Shown in pieces: positions 21,906 to 33,947 of a stretch of DNA of 64,000 nt; within the stretch, counting starts at the first letter, position 1; each line of letters starts with the position of its first letter. Both the position numbers and the translations under genes were made by a program. A model generated the notes under the pieces. The model was not told the DNA's origin. It was given only the letters and a program-made list of their open reading frames with translations, and did not search any database. The stretch comes from Closterium sp. Naga37s-1 (Eukaryota; Streptophyta; Zygnematophyceae; Desmidiales; Closteriaceae), in the NCBI GenBank assembly GCA_947471745.1, contig CANJKZ010000922.1, positions 2,906,001 through 2,970,000 on the forward strand, given 5' to 3'.

Positions 21906-23061
21906 ATGGCTGAAATCACTCTCGTGACACTAACACAAGCGCAGCTCGACCGTCTCGTACGCCAACTCAAAGATTCGGCCCTCGAAATCGCCACACTCAC
22001 GGTGGAACGCGACTACGCTTGCCAGCAATCGACAGTGAATGCACCAGCAACAACAAATGCATCTGTACAATCAAAGGAGCCGATCGTCATCTCATCAGGC
22101 ACACCAACACAGAACGAAAGCGTGGGAGAACGCTCAGGCGTAGCCAGTGAAGGTGCCGCTCACTCAATGCCTGGCATGGAGAGAAACAAGCCCGCGGGAG
22201 CCCCGCGAAGCCCGTCGGCACATGGAATTTGCAGCGACAAGTGGCGAGTATGCCGTCACGGCACCAATGCCACTTAAGCCACAGCGCCCGCCCTATTTCG
22301 ACCCGAGCCAACGCGGAGGTCTGACAGTTCAATCGTAGGTCTTCACGATGAACGTCTTTTTCGACGCAAATTACGTCGAGTCGGACGCAGCGAAGATTCG
22401 CTACGCTGTTTCGCTGCTGAGGGGCCCCGCCATGGACTGGTGGCGAGTCATCGTAACGTCGCCACACGAATACGAGCCACCGTCGCAAGAGGAAGGGCCC
22501 ACGGGCCCAGCCGTCACCTGGAGTTCATTCTGCGAGACAGCCCAGTACAGCATGTGGGATGCATGGTGCGCAGGGCTTCAGGCGCGTTTCGAGCCGATTG
22601 CGGCTTCCATTTCGGCGCGTCAGAAGCTGCATCCTTGTCGGCAGCTCGGATCGGTTCAAGACTACACGAGTGGTTTTCTCACATTATGTGAGCAAGTCGG
22701 CTACATGCACGAAGCGGAGTGGGTGGACCGTTACGTCGGAGGACTAAAGCCGGACATCTCGCACGAAATCATGCTACGCGGGCTCTCGAATTTCAACGAG
22801 ATCCTCGCGCTCCTCGAGAAAATCGACATTCTGCGACGGCCGAGAACGGGGACCTACTATGGACAACGTCCTCGGGGACCAATTGAGCACGCCGCCGTAC
22901 ACGCCGTTGCGACGAATGTAGCTGCCGCACCATTTAAGGGGCACTTTTTTGCTTGTAAAAGGCCGGGCCATTGCAAGAGTGAATGCCCAGAGGAGCTGAG
23001 GCGCCGCAGAACAAAGCAGGGGCGAGAGTCTCAGAGGCCGGGAAATGTCAGCAGTCAGTAG
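21906..23061 (+). pseudogene. Chromovirus Gag, frameshifted
   Basis: ATG at 21906 opens MAEITLVTLTQAQLDRLVRQ with a helical N-terminus. The frame shifts near 22260 and resumes with PPYFDPSQRGG, and a TAG follows at 22336. The capsid core follows (LLRGPAMDWWRVIV ... WVDRYVGGLKPDISHEIML), typical of the Ty3 Gag domain. A zinc knuckle FACKRPGHCKSEC at ~22945-22985 lacks the first cysteine (F in its place). The protein coats the RNA in intact elements. Confidence 0.85.
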
Positions 23062-23224
23062 AAGTTGGGCCAACTACTGACGAGACGGCCTGCTCGCCCA
23101 ACCTCACCGACCCTCACCGAGTCACAGAACCAATTCATGCTATCGATCGGGCTCGGATGAATAAGGAGGGTATAGCGACGGATTGCCCAGTACTGATCCA
23201 CGGAAAGATACAGGGGGCAGCAGT
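23062..23224 (+). pseudogene. Chromovirus protease start, cut by A1
   Basis: The frame just before the insertion reads CPVLIHGKIQGAAV, the strand that precedes the protease active site in gypsy polyproteins. The next bases belong to the A1 LTR. The catalytic D-S/T-G is therefore beyond the insertion and not present in the window. Confidence 0.65.
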
Positions 23225-23351
23225 TGTCAGAATAGTGAAGGAATGAATGAACTAGCAGGCAGGTGGGTACAAGTAGGAAACCTAAAAGTGTTGTACCCTA
23301 TATGAACTACCCCACTACAGCCTAAACAGATTATAGCATATAATTTTGACA
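23225..23351 (-). repeat. A1 3' LTR
   Basis: This 127-bp unit (plus strand TGTCAGAATAGTG ... ATAATTTTGACA) is a minus-oriented SL-Copia LTR next to the chromovirus protease. The five bases before it are GCAGT; the matching duplicate is not seen at any right-hand border. Confidence 0.92.
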
Positions 23352-23580
23352 CATCCCCATAGGCAAAGTGGGGGAGAACAAGAGGTCACAAGACCGGTCA
23401 AGAAAGGCAAAGCAAGCTCAAGGTGGATCACAAAGTCACCACGCATTCTGAGCACAAGCAAATGGCCACAAGGCCAGTTCACATGCAGAGTTATATAAAG
23501 GAGAACAAGCAATACAGTGAACACAACCTAGCAAGTGTAAGCATGCAGGTATATGTATAAAGATCACTGTACAAGAAGAG
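23352..23580 (-). other. A1 3' UTR and polypurine tract
   Basis: This is the reverse of the SL-Copia 3' UTR (CACCCCCATAG-type purine tract next to the LTR, then GCATGCAGG and GATCA blocks). It contains no ORF of note. Confidence 0.82.
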
Positions 23581-24206
23581 TCAAGAAGTAAGCAAGTGAG
23601 GCACGGTAGGTACAAGGCCTAGAACAGTACAGAAACGCTGATGATCACAAGGCTGAAGTGCCTTGGTGAAAACATCAGAAGTGTTGGCCCGAGAGGCCAC
23701 GTAAGCAAGACGAAGCTGACCACCCTGCTGCAACTCTCGAGCAAGGAAGTAGCGCAGAGCCATGTGCTTCGTTCTGTGCTCCAGTCTGTGCTCCTGACAC
23801 AAGGCAAGCATGGCCTTGATGTCGACGTACAGAACTGGAGGAGAATGAGGCACCTCTCCCAAGTCGGTCAGCAAGTAGGTGAGCCAGCGTAACTCCTGTG
23901 CAGCCATGGCCCCAGCGTAGATCTCAGCCTCACAACTGGAGCTGAGAACAGAAGACGAGCGTGTAGACCGCCAAGAGACAGAACCGGAGCCAAGGCTGAA
24001 GGTGTAACCCTGTGACGACCGCTGCCTAGCCAAGTCGTCAACCCAGAAAGCGTCTGTGTGACCAGTGAGGACAACTCGAGCCTGTCCTCCATGAACGAGC
24101 CCCATGCCCGACGTGCTGCACAAGTAACGCAACACCCTCTTCGCAGCATCCCAGTGCACCTTTCGGTGCCTACCAGAAGCCACGTAGCGAGCCACAAGGC
24201 TGAGAG
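23581..24206 (-). pseudogene. A1 RNase H
   Basis: The minus-strand frame has KVHWDAAKRVLRYLCSTSGM, GHTDAFWVDDLARQ, SSSCEAEIYAGA, VPHSPPVLYVDIKAML and DVFTKALQP, a nearly complete copia RNase H with its D, E and D residues. It is separated from the RT by the hAT-like element, so it is not translatable as part of Pol. Confidence 0.88.
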
Positions 24207-24952
24207 CAGGGCTGACGTTTCAATTTAAGCTTCCCTGATTCCGGGGAAAATTTTCCCCCTCGATTATGGGTGCACATTTTCCAGAAAAGCAGTACCCTGA
24301 TTGCTCAGGGTTGTAAAGTAGTTAACACTGATTGTTCAGGGTCGAGAACTGAACATCAGAGTAGTAACGCGCGCTTTGTTACCGGGTAAAATATCCCCAC
24401 TCTCCATAAAGTCTCGAAATTTCGATCAGAACGAAGTTTGGAAGAAACTTCGTCTCGATAAAGCGGGAAGGGGGGGGATTATGCACATGTGGGGGGATCA
24501 CTGCGATCAATCCAAGGCGGGGTCATCGGAAAGAAACTTCCGAGAAACTTCCTTTCGTTAAGTCGGGGAAAATATCCCCACTCTCCATAAAGTCTCGAAG
24601 TTTCGATCAGAACGAAGTTTCGAAGAAACTTCGTCTCGATAAAGCGGGAAGGGGGGGGATTACGCACATGTGGGGGGATCACTGCGATCAATCCAAGGCG
24701 GGGTCATCGGAAGGAAACTTCCGAGAAACTTCCTCTCGATAAGTCAGGGTCCACACAGTCGATACTCTGTTAAGTCAGGGTCCACTAACAGCCTAGTCTG
24801 TTACACTGTACTCAAAATCAGGGATAGCTAAACTATTACTCTGATTGGATCAGGGCTGGAAATTCAATAACTCTGAAATTTCAGTCTCCACGAAGTGGAA
24901 AGCCTGAAATCACCCTGAAATCAGGGTAATTACCCTGATAAAATCAGCCCTG
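24207..24952. mobile_element. Non-autonomous hAT-like element (TSD GCTGAGAG)
   Basis: A 746-bp insert interrupts A1 between RT and RNase H. It starts CAGGGCTGA and ends TCAGCCCTG (inverted ends) and is flanked by an 8-bp duplication GCTGAGAG at 24199-24206 and 24953-24960. An 8-bp TSD with CAGGG-type ends is the hAT signature. No transposase is encoded. Inside, a 181-bp unit is repeated in tandem (24388-24568 and 24569-~24749), and the motif CCTGA/TCAGG recurs many times near both ends. Confidence 0.92.
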
Positions 24953-26584
24953 GCTGAGAGGGTACGCGAGGTCAAATCTTGTGCAAGTCATCAGGTACAT
25001 GAGGCAGCCCACAAGCTCTGGATACGGGCCACTCGGCTTTACGGACTTGTCCGAAGGTGGAGCTGAGAGCGAGTGACCGGTAGGCAGAGGAGTGGACTGT
25101 GGCGAGGAGTACGTGAAGCCGAAGCGCTGAAGGACCTGTTGCACCATGTGTGACTGAGTCAAGGTAATGGTGCACTGTGCTCTGTCCCGGGTGATCCGCA
25201 AGCCAAGATAGCTTGTCAGCTCACCCAGGTCTGTGCACGTGTGTCTCTTCTGCAGCTCGGACTTCACGTGGGCGAGTGCCTCAGTGTCAGCAGTAGCAAA
25301 GACGAGGTCGTCTACGTACACGAGAACGTAGAACGGCGACAGAGTAGTGTCAGTGCGTAAGAACAGAGAAGGCTCAGCAGTAGAAGGAGCAAAACCAAGA
25401 GAAGCAAGAGTCGTCCTGAGTGTGTCGTGCCACTCACGGGGTGCCTGGAGGAGACCGTAGACTGGCCACCGGAGGCTCCACGGGGTACCAGCATGAAACG
25501 ACCCAGTGAAGCCAGGTGGGCGGCGCAGCCAGATCTCCTCGTGCAGGCTGCCCTGTAGGAAGGCTGTGCTGAAGTCAAGCGAGTGTAGCTCGTAGTCACG
25601 CTGAGCGGCGACTTGCAGCAGCACCCAAAGAGTGGTCATCTTTGGGGTAGGGGAGAAGGTCTGGAAGAAGTCAACTCCCTGTCGCTGACTGAAGCCTCGT
25701 GTAACGTAATGTGCCTTGAAGACAGGCGGAGAACCCGGCGGCCGTTTCACCTTGAAAATCCACATGCCACTGACGATGTTCGCCCCAGGCGGGGGAACCT
25801 CGTCGACGTAGGTGCCTGTGGACTTCCAGGATGCCATCTCGGCATCCATGGCTGCCTGCCACTGAGAGGAGTAAGGACCCTCTATCGCCTCTGCGTAAGA
25901 GCGCGGGGTCGGGATGTCTGGTGCATCCGGGTCTCCCTCAGGGGCAAGCAGCATGGACACGAGATGAGGTACAGCAGCGGCAAAGCACTCAAACTCCTCC
26001 TGTCTATCCTCAAGGACGTCCGTGCCAAGAGCACACTCACCCCTGACGGATGGAGGACAGACAGACGCAGACTCAGACTCAACAACAAGAATAGCGGCGT
26101 AGTCTAGACGACAGTGAGCAGCAAAGTCGACAAGCTCAGCAACTAAGGCAGACGCAGCAGTGGACTCAAAGGAAGGGTCACTGACAACAGTGGCCAGGAG
26201 ACGCGTGACAGTAGGACTAGCAGTACGAAGGGAGTCAGACGGTGGGTCAGCAAGTGCAGGAATAGAGGACGTAAGAGGAGACGGCAGAGGGACACGCTGT
26301 GGAGCAGTGGAAGGACGCAGAGTCATATAGTGAGTGCCGGGGACCGGAGGAGGCCGCTGACGTGGAACACGACGACCAGTGCGAACAGGGCGAACAGGCG
26401 ACTCATGACGAGACTCAGGCGATGCAGGACGAGACTCAGGCGACGCAGGACGAGACTCAGGCTCACGACGCTCCGTAAGACCTCTAGTCAGTCCAGAGTA
26501 AGGAGAAGGACCAGGCAGTGGAGAGGCTGGCTGTAACTGTGGCTGTGAGTGGACAGGCGGTGGACTCAGTAAAGGAGGAGTAGG
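24953..26584 (-). pseudogene. A1 reverse transcriptase and upstream linker
   Basis: The minus-strand frame from the A2 border reads through the proline/serine-rich pre-RT segment (PLPGPSPYSGLTRGL ... SFESTAASALVAELVDF) into the RT. It has MWIFKVKRPPGSPPVFKAH, LDFSTAFLQGSLHEEIWLRR, VYGLLQAPREWHD and the box LVYVDDLVFATAD. It is open over more than 500 residues and would be one of the better-preserved RTs here, but is cut at both ends by insertions. Confidence 0.88.
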
Positions 26585-26712
26585 TGTAAGAATGTGAACG
26601 AATGAATGAACTAGAAAAAGCAGGTGGGTACAAGTAGCAAACCTAAAAGTGTTGTACCCTATAAGAACTACCCCACTACAGCCTAAACAGACTATAGCAT
26701 ATAAGTTTGACA
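26585..26712 (-). repeat. A2 3' LTR
   Basis: The 128-bp LTR reads TGTAAGAATGTGAACG ... ATAAGTTTGACA on the plus strand. The family start TGTC is TGTA at one end here, as in its partner at 33820. Confidence 0.93.
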
Positions 26713-26941
26713 CACCCCCATAGGCAAAGTGGGGGAGAACAAGAGGTCACAAGACCAGTGAAGAAAGGCAAAGCAAGCTAAGGGTGGATCACAACGTCAC
26801 CACTCAGTGTGAGCACAGGCAAATGGCCACATGGCCAGTTCACATGCAGAGTTATATAAAAGAAAACAAACAATACAGTGAACACAACCTAGCAAGTGTA
26901 AGCATGCAGGTATATGTATAGAGATCACAGTACAAGCAGAG

Positions 26942-29143
26942 TCAAGAAGTAAGCAAGTGAGGCACAGTAGGTACAAGGCCTAGAACAGTACAGAAACGCT
27001 GATGATCACAAGGCTGAAGTGCCTTGGTGAAAACATCAGCAGTGTTGGCCTGAGAAGCCACGTAAGCAAGACGAAGCTGACCACACTGCTGCAACTCTCG
27101 AGCAAGGAAGTAGCGCAGAGCAATGTGCTTTGTTCTGTGCTCTCGTCTGTGCTCTTGACACAAGGCAAGCATGGCCTTGTTGTCGACGTACAGAACTGGA
27201 GGAGAACGAGGCGCCTCTCCCAAGTCGGTCAGCAGGTAGGTGAGCCAGCGTAGCTCCTGTGCAGCCATGGCCTCAGCGTAGATCTCAGCCTCACAACTGG
27301 AGCTGAGAACAGAAGAAGAGCGGGTAGACCGTCAAGAGACAGAACCGGAGCCAAGACTGAAGGTGTAACCCTGTGACGACCGCTGCGCAGCCAAGTCGTC
27401 AACCCAGGAAGTGTCTACGTGATCAGTGAGGACAACTCGAGCCCGTCCTCCAAGCACGAGCCCCATGCCCGACGTACTGCACAAGTAGCGCAACACCCTC
27501 TTCGCAGCATCCCAGTGCACCTTTCGGTGCCTACCGGGAGCCACGTAGCGTGCCAGAAGGCTAAGAGGGTATGCGAGGTCAGGTCGTGTGCAAGTCATCA
27601 GGAACATGAGGCAGCCCTCAAGCTCTGGATACGTGCCACTCGGCTCTACGGACTTGCCCGAAGGTGGAGCTGAGAGCGAGTGACCGGTAGGCAGAGGAGT
27701 GGACTGTGGCGAGGAGTACGTGAAGCCGAAGTGCTGAAGGACCCGCTGCACCATGTGTGACTGAGTCAAGGTAATGGTGCACTGTGCTCTGTCCCGGGTG
27801 ATCCGCAAGCCACGATAGCTTGTCAATTCACCCAGGTCTGTGCACGTGTGTCTCTTCTGCAGCTCCGACTTCACGTGGGCGAGTGCCTCAGTGTCAGCAG
27901 TAGCAAAGACCAAGTCGTCTACGTACACGAGAACGTAGAACGGCGGCAGAGTGGTGTCAGTGCGTAAAAACAGCGAAGGGTCAGCAGTGGAAGGAGCAAA
28001 ACCAAGAGCAGCAAGAGTCGTCCTCAGTGTGTCGTGCCACTCACGGGGTGCCTGGCGGAGACCGTAGACTGGCCGCCGGAGGCTCCACTGGGTACCAACA
28101 GGAAACGACCCAGTAAAGCCAGGTGGGCGGCGCAGCCAGATCTCCTCGTGCAGGCTGCCCTGTAGGAAGGCTGTGCTGAAGTCAAGCGAGTGGAGCTCGT
28201 AGTCACGCTGAGCAGCTACATCCAGCAGTACCCGAAGAGTGGTCATATTCGGGGTAGGGGAGAAGGTCTGGAAGAAGTCAACTCCCTGTCGCTTACTGAA
28301 GCCACGTGCAACGTAACGCGCCTTGAAGACAGGCGGAGAACCCGGCGGCCGCTTCACCCTCAAGATCCACATGCCACTCACGATGTTCGCCCCAGGCGGG
28401 GGAACCTTGTCGACGTAGGTGCCTGTGGACTTCCAGGAAGCCATCTCGGCATCCATGGCTGCCTGCCACTGAGAGGAGTAGGGACCCTCTATCGCCTCTG
28501 CGTAAGAGCGCGGGGTCGGGATGTCTGGTGCATTCGGGTCTCCCTCAGGGGCAAGCAGCATGGACACGAGATGAGGTACAGCAGCGGCAAAGCACTCAAA
28601 CTCCTCCTGTCTGTCCTCAAGAACGTCCGTGCCAAGAGCACACTCACCCCCGACGGACGGAGGACAGACAGACGCAGACGCAGACTCAGCAACAAGACTA
28701 GTGGCGTAGTCTAGGCGACAGGCTGCAGTAAAGTCAACAAGCTCATCAACGAGAGCAGACGCAGCAATGGACTCATACAAAGGGTCAGTGACAGCAGTGG
28801 CCAGAAAGCGCATGACAGTAGGACTAGCAGCACGAAGGGAGTCAGACTCCGGGTCCGGACCGTCAGGAAGGGAGGACGCAGGAGGAGACGGCAGAGGGAC
28901 ACGCTTTTGAGCAGAGGAAGGACGCAGAGTCATAGAGTGAGTGCCAGGGACAGGAGGAGGACGCGGACGCATAACACGACAACCAGCGCGAACAGTGCCG
29001 ACAGGTGACTCAGAACGAGACTCAGGTGACTCAGGACGAGACTCAGGCGACACAGGACGCGACTCAGGCTCACGACGCTCCGTAAGACCTCTAGTCAGTC
29101 CAGAGTAAGGAGAAGGACCAGGCAGGGGAGAGGCCGGCTGCAA
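26942..29143 (-). pseudogene. A2 reverse transcriptase and RNase H
   Basis: The frame 27332-29143 (603 codons) holds the pre-RT segment, MWILRVKRPPGSPPVFKAR, STAFLQGSLHEEIWLRRPPG, VYGLRQAPREWHD, LVYVDDLVFATAD and the first part of RNase H. A TGA near 27334 replaces tryptophan in GSVSW. RNase H then resumes at 27268 and ends at 26942 (PPVLYVDNKAML ... DVFTKALQP). One nonsense change apart, the enzyme is well preserved. Confidence 0.9.
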
Positions 29144-30148
29144 CTGCGACTGGGACTGGACAGGCGGTGGACTCAGTAAAGGAGGAGGAGGACCAGGAGA
29201 AGGCTATAGACCAAGAACCTGCTGTAGGAGCGGAACGTAGTACGGCCGCGGCCTCACAGCGCCTCCAGGAACAGCAGAGACAGCACCGGTACCCTCAGCG
29301 CCAGGGTCTCCAGCTACAACTCCCGCAGCACCACCAGCTCCAGTACCTGCAGCGCCAACGCCTGCAGCACCAGCAGCACCTCCAGCAGCACCAGCACCAG
29401 CAGCGCCTCTAGTAGCTCCAGCACCAGCAGCACTTCCAGCAGCTCAAGCACCAGCAGCTCCTCCAGCAGCTCCACCACCAGCAGTACCTCTAGCAGCTCC
29501 AGCACCAGCAGCACCTCCAGTAGCTCCAGCACCAGAAGCACCTCCAGCAACTCCAGCTCCATCAGCACCTCCAGCAGCTCTCGCACCAGCAGCACCTCCA
29601 GCAGCTCCAGCACCAGCAGTACCAGTAACACGACGACAACGCCGAGCATACCACTCACGAAGCCGCTGCGGAGAGAGGGGCTCCCGCCGCAACGGGATAC
29701 CTGGAGAACCTCCAGACTCAGCACACGCAGGCGCAGCACCCCAAGACGCAGCACCCCCAGGCTCCACACGCTCAGGCTCAGCACCCCCAGACTCCACACC
29801 CCCAGTCCCCGCACCCGCAGGGTCAGCACCCCCAGACCCCACACACTCAGGCTCAGCACCCCCAGGCTCCGCACCCCCAGTCCCCGCACCCGCAGGCTCA
29901 GCACCCCTAGCAGCACCTGAGTCAACAGCTACCTCGACCGGCTCGACAGGGTCTACCTGAGACACACCTGAGGGGGCAGGACCCTGAGGGGGAAGGGGGT
30001 CTACCAGGGGAGTACCTGGTGCTATGAAGAGTGGTGGGGGGGGGAGAGAGGCAGTGTGGTAGGGAAAGAGACGGTAGTAAGACACCGACTCGTCAAACGT
30101 GACGTCCTGAGAGGACAGAACACGACGTGAGGTAGGGTGGTAGAACTG
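29144..30148 (-). pseudogene. A2 integrase-RT linker (repeat-encoded)
   Basis: Minus-strand frames encode PHTASLPPPPLFIAPGTPL, then G-G-A-E-P-type repeats from a ~21-bp tandem unit (~29690-29910) and a GAAGGAAGAG-type alanine/glycine stretch (~29300-29640). A TGA near 30148 replaces the tryptophan of the conserved PGWQFYHP. The linker is of the same design as in A1, A3, E1 and E2. Confidence 0.8.
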
Positions 30149-31116
30149 TCACCCGGGTGCGTCAAGGGGGAAGCCAAGGAAGACGCAGGGAACGGCACGG
30201 GAGGACAGCTTGTCCGCTGAAGTATCGCAGACAAAAGCTCGAGATCCCCAGACACGGAACGCAGACGCATCGCAAACTTTCCCTATCCACCTCAGAGTAG
30301 GTGTGGTCTCCGGCAAGGAGACACGAGGCTGAAGGTTGATCTGATGCGCAGCATACTGAACCGCGAACGGCCACAGAAAATGGGGAGCAGCCGCATGGGT
30401 CATGGACGTACGAGCCACGTCCATTACCATGCCAATGCGGCGCTCAGCAATCCCAATTTGCTGTGGGGAGGCCGGAAGCGTGAACGTCTGGCGGATGCCC
30501 TCCGCACGACAGAAGGCCCTCAGGAGGTCGGAGGAAAACTCACCACCTCTGTCTGAGTGCAGACGCAGAACAGGAAGGTCCGAGCCGAAACTCTCGCTGA
30601 GCTGGCGACGGGCACCGCGGATCCAGCGGATCAACACCTCGGTGCCGTCACCCTTGCTGCGCAAGGGGAAGACGGAGGTGTAACGCGAGTAGTCGTCAAC
30701 GACCAGCAGGAAGTAACGCTCGTGACCCTGTCCACGGACGCGGGCTGGGCCCCACACGTCCATGTGAAGAGTCTGCAGGGGAGCCTCGGTCGGAGGGAAC
30801 GAGGAGGAGTGAGGAGCGGTGCGCTGCCGGCCCTCGACACAAGGAACACAGGTGGGGGCAGGCCCCGGAGGAAGGGGAAGAAGGCACCGGGGGGGAGACC
30901 CGAGACAAGGGTACGGGAGGCCATACCTCGAAGACGAGGAAGGGAGGGGTGACCAAGGCGGTGGCGCCAAAGGAGAGTCTCGTGCGTTAGAGGACGACAC
31001 GAGCAGGGGGCAAACACAGGACTAGACCTTGATGCAGCAGCAAACACCTGATTAGACGCGGCTACCTGACCAGACGCAGAGACCGGAGGAGGCGCAGTAG
31101 TCAGTGTGTAGAGACT
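30149..31116 (-). pseudogene. A2 integrase
   Basis: The pre-integrase zinc site is visible (HRLGHPS and CVPCVEG, partly in a second frame). The core carries MDVWGPARV, FLLVVDDYSRYTSVF, LHSDRGGEFSS and GIAERRIGM, so all three catalytic residues (D, D, E) are present. A frame change occurs within the pre-integrase region at 30960-31050. Confidence 0.85.
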
Positions 31117-32962
31117 CTACCCAGGCCGACGGGTGAACGTGGCCAGGTGGCGGCCCGTCCAAGAGCAAGTGCAGTGGGTCACACGCTGACCTCCAGGGGT
31201 GAACTGGTCAACCCACGCGTCCTGGAGGTCAGCTCTACTCACCAGGTTTGTAGAGAACGAGGGGAGGTGGAGTCCCGACAGCAAGCCCGACGGGGCCGCA
31301 GGACACGGTAGAACCGTGGAAGAGTGCGCAAGGACTGGGCCCCCATTGGGGTCAGCCAGGGAGACTGCGACAGGCCGACTGAGCGGCGTGAGCGTGGTGC
31401 TGTCTCTAAAGAAAGAGCGCAAAGCACCAGAGTCAAGTGTGAAAGTGTGCAAGGCCTCAGTAGGTGCAGTATCAGAGAGAGCAGACTCACCAGCACCTGG
31501 AGCAGCAGACTCACCAGTACCTGGAGCAACAGACGCACTAGCACCTAGAGCAGCAGCCTCAATGCCCGGGTCGGGCAGGACACTCAGGTAACAGTCACCC
31601 TCAGCACTATCAGTCAAAGCATACATGGCAGCAAGGATAGCATCGAAATCAAGATCAAAGATAGCCACATTCTGCCTAAGCAGATCACCCCAGTGAGGGA
31701 GCTCAACAGCGTCAGGAAACTGGGCGCGCGAGGCGTCAGTCAGGCGACCGAACCAGCACTGCGCAGTGTGTGGCAGCCCGCACGTCTCCCCACGACGACT
31801 GCTGGTGCGAAGAACGTAAGTGCAGGGACCAGCACCCCCAGACCTCCCACGCCCAGCGTACCACTCACGAAGCTGCTGGGCCGACAGGGTCTCACGGGAA
31901 CGCGGCTGCTGCTGGCGCTGGCTACCACCAAAGCCTCTACGCTGCGTGACTGCACCTCGACCAGCACCACCGCCACCGCCACCTCCGCCACCGCTGCCGC
32001 TGCCTCCACCACCGCTGCCGCTGCCTCCACCACCTCCGCCGCTTCCTCCACCACCTCCACCGCCGCCTCTGAAGCCCCCACTCCTGGCACCACCCCCACC
32101 TCCACCGCCACCCCCTCCGCCTCCTCCACCGCCTCCGCCGCCTTCCCCGCCGTCCCCTCCACCACCCTTGCTCCCCTTGCCCTTGCTGTTGCGGCGTCTC
32201 CCACTAGGGGTAGACGCAGCTCCGACCTCCTCAGTGCCAACGAGGTCGACAGGAGCAGCAGAAGCAACAGAGGGGAGAAGGGGGACAGGGGAACACCCCT
32301 CAAAGAAAGGGGTGCGACGGTCGCCGCGAGAAGCACCTACAGCTAAGATACTCTTCTCAGCTGCAGCAAGGCGCTCCTCTAGTAGGTCGACAGTGATCTC
32401 GGTGGGGCAAAGGGAGAGAAAGTGGTCCCTGACTGAAGAAAGGGAGTCAGGGAGGCGGGTGACTAGGTAGTAAGGGTGATGTACATGGGGGGGGGGGGGG
32501 GTTCTTGGCACAGAACTCAGTGGGAAGGGCAGCGCGGTAGCGGACGTCACTAGTGCGGAGGTGAGCAACGAGGTCAGCGACTGTGGCAAAGGCGGCAAGG
32601 TCAGGGAAAAGGTACGGCAGCATGAGGCGGCTGAGGGCAGCAGAGGCAGGGGAGGAGTAGCGCGCAACTACAGCGTCGTACAAAGACTGAGCAGTCTTGT
32701 ACTGGCCAAAATGCGCGCGCTTAGCAGGCAGCAGGTGACTACGAACAGCAAGACGAGCAACAGCGTCACAAGTGGTCCACTGCAAGCAAACCAAACTGTC
32801 AGCAGTGGCAGCAGGAGCAGTAGAGACACCGGACGTGTGATAAAAAAGGGATACCCCATCCCTAGAGTCACACTGAAGAAAGAGCTGCAGGTCGTCAACC
32901 CACACGTCAAAGTCAACTGCACGCCCCTCAGCATCAAATGTGAGAACAGTAGGGCTAGCCAT
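31117..32962 (-). pseudogene. A2 Gag-protease, frameshifted at a G15 tract
   Basis: ATG at 32962 starts MASPTVLTFDAEGRAVDFDV. The Gag core ends at FCAKNPPPPP, encoded by a run of 15 G on plus (32487-32501), after which the frame is lost. The next frame resumes at VTRLPDSLSSVRDHFLS and includes a long polyglycine region. A cysteine/histidine motif follows (PCTYVLR ... TCGLPHTAQCW), and then the protease site TLDSGALRSFF. Gag packages RNA; the protease would cleave the polyprotein. Confidence 0.85.
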
Positions 32963-33803
32963 TGCAGCAGTAGCAGCAGTAGCAGCAGGAGCAGCAGTGG
33001 CAGGGCAGTGCGGCTCAGTAGGGCGGCGCGGTTCTGTACGGCGGCGCAGTTCGGCAGGCAGCGCGGCTCGGCTGGGCGGCGCGGCTCGGCTGGGCGGCGC
33101 GGCTCGGCAGGTCGGCGCGGCCCGGTTACTGGCGGCGCGGCGCGGCAGCAGGTGGCGCAGCGCAGGTGCTTACCAGGGGCGGGTGCAGGGCAGGGCAGGG
33201 CCGCGACAGGGGCGACAGCAGGGCAGGGCCTCGACAGGGGCGGCTGCAGGGCAGAGGCCGTGACGGCGGCGAGGGCAGGGCTGCGACAGGGGGCGGCTGC
33301 AGGGCAGAGGCCGCGATAGGCGTCGAAGGCAGGGCCGCGATTGGGGCGGCAACAGGGCAGTGGCCGCGACAGGGGGCGGCTGAAGGGCAGGGGCCGCGAC
33401 AGTGCGGTTGCTGGGCAGAGGCCGCGACGGGCGGTAGAGGGGCCGCGACGTGCGGCAAAGGGGCCGCGACGAGCGGCAGAGGGGCTGCAACGGGCGGCAA
33501 AGGGGCCGCGATGGGCGGCAAAGGGGCCGCGACGAGCGGCAAAGGGGCCTCGACGGGCGGCAGAGGGGCCGCAACGGGCGGTAAAGGGGCCGCGACGGGC
33601 GGCTAAGGGGCCGCGACCGGCGAGGGGCAGGGCCGCGGTGGGCGGCTAAGGCAGGGCCGCGACGGGCCAGCGAAGGCATGGCCGCGACGAGCCGGACTAG
33701 GGCAGGGCGCAAGGCTCGCTTCGGGCAGGGCGCGATGCGCGCTTCGGGCAGGGCAGGAAACAAAAAGTTGTGGTGGGCCGTTAAAAACGTTCCCACTAGG
33801 GAA
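32963..33803 (-). repeat. A2 leader with 21-bp GC minisatellite
   Basis: Between the primer site and the Gag start lies a GC-rich leader. From ~33170 to ~33690 a ~21-bp unit (GGGGCCGCGACGGGCGGCAA) repeats with variants, and nearer the ATG a short GGCGCGGCTCGG unit repeats. The unit differs from those of E1, E2 and E4. Confidence 0.8.
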
Positions 33804-33947
33804 CCTGCTCAGAATACCATGTAAGAATGTGAACGAATGAATGAATTAGAAAAAGCAGGTGGGTACAAGTAGCAATCCAAAAAGTGTTGTACCCTATAAG
33901 AACTAGCCCACGACAGCCTAAACAGACTATAGCATATAAGTTTGACA
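33804..33947 (-). repeat. A2 5' LTR and primer site
   Basis: The LTR is 33820-33947. On the minus strand it is followed by TGGTATTCTGAGCAGG (33804-33819), a primer site with one or two changes against the family form TGGTTTCAGAGCAGG. Confidence 0.9.

Larger units (their letters stand above)
26585..33947 (-). mobile_element. Nearly complete SL-Copia copy A2
   Basis: Two 128-bp LTRs (26585-26712, 33820-33947), differing at about 5 positions, flank a full set of parts in minus orientation: primer site, GC leader, Gag, protease, integrase, linker, RT, RNase H, 3' UTR. It sits in the pre-RT linker of A1. The flanks GTAGG (26580-26584) and GTGGG (33948-33952) look like a 5-bp duplication with one later change. 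A frameshift in Gag and stops near 30148 and 27334 make it defective. Confidence 0.9.

Noticed and set aside
31693-32470. Plus-strand ORFs of ~217 codons opposite A2 Gag (and at 42761-43463 opposite A1 Gag)
   Set aside because: They are antisense shadows of the polyglycine region (proline/threonine-rich), with no independent motif.
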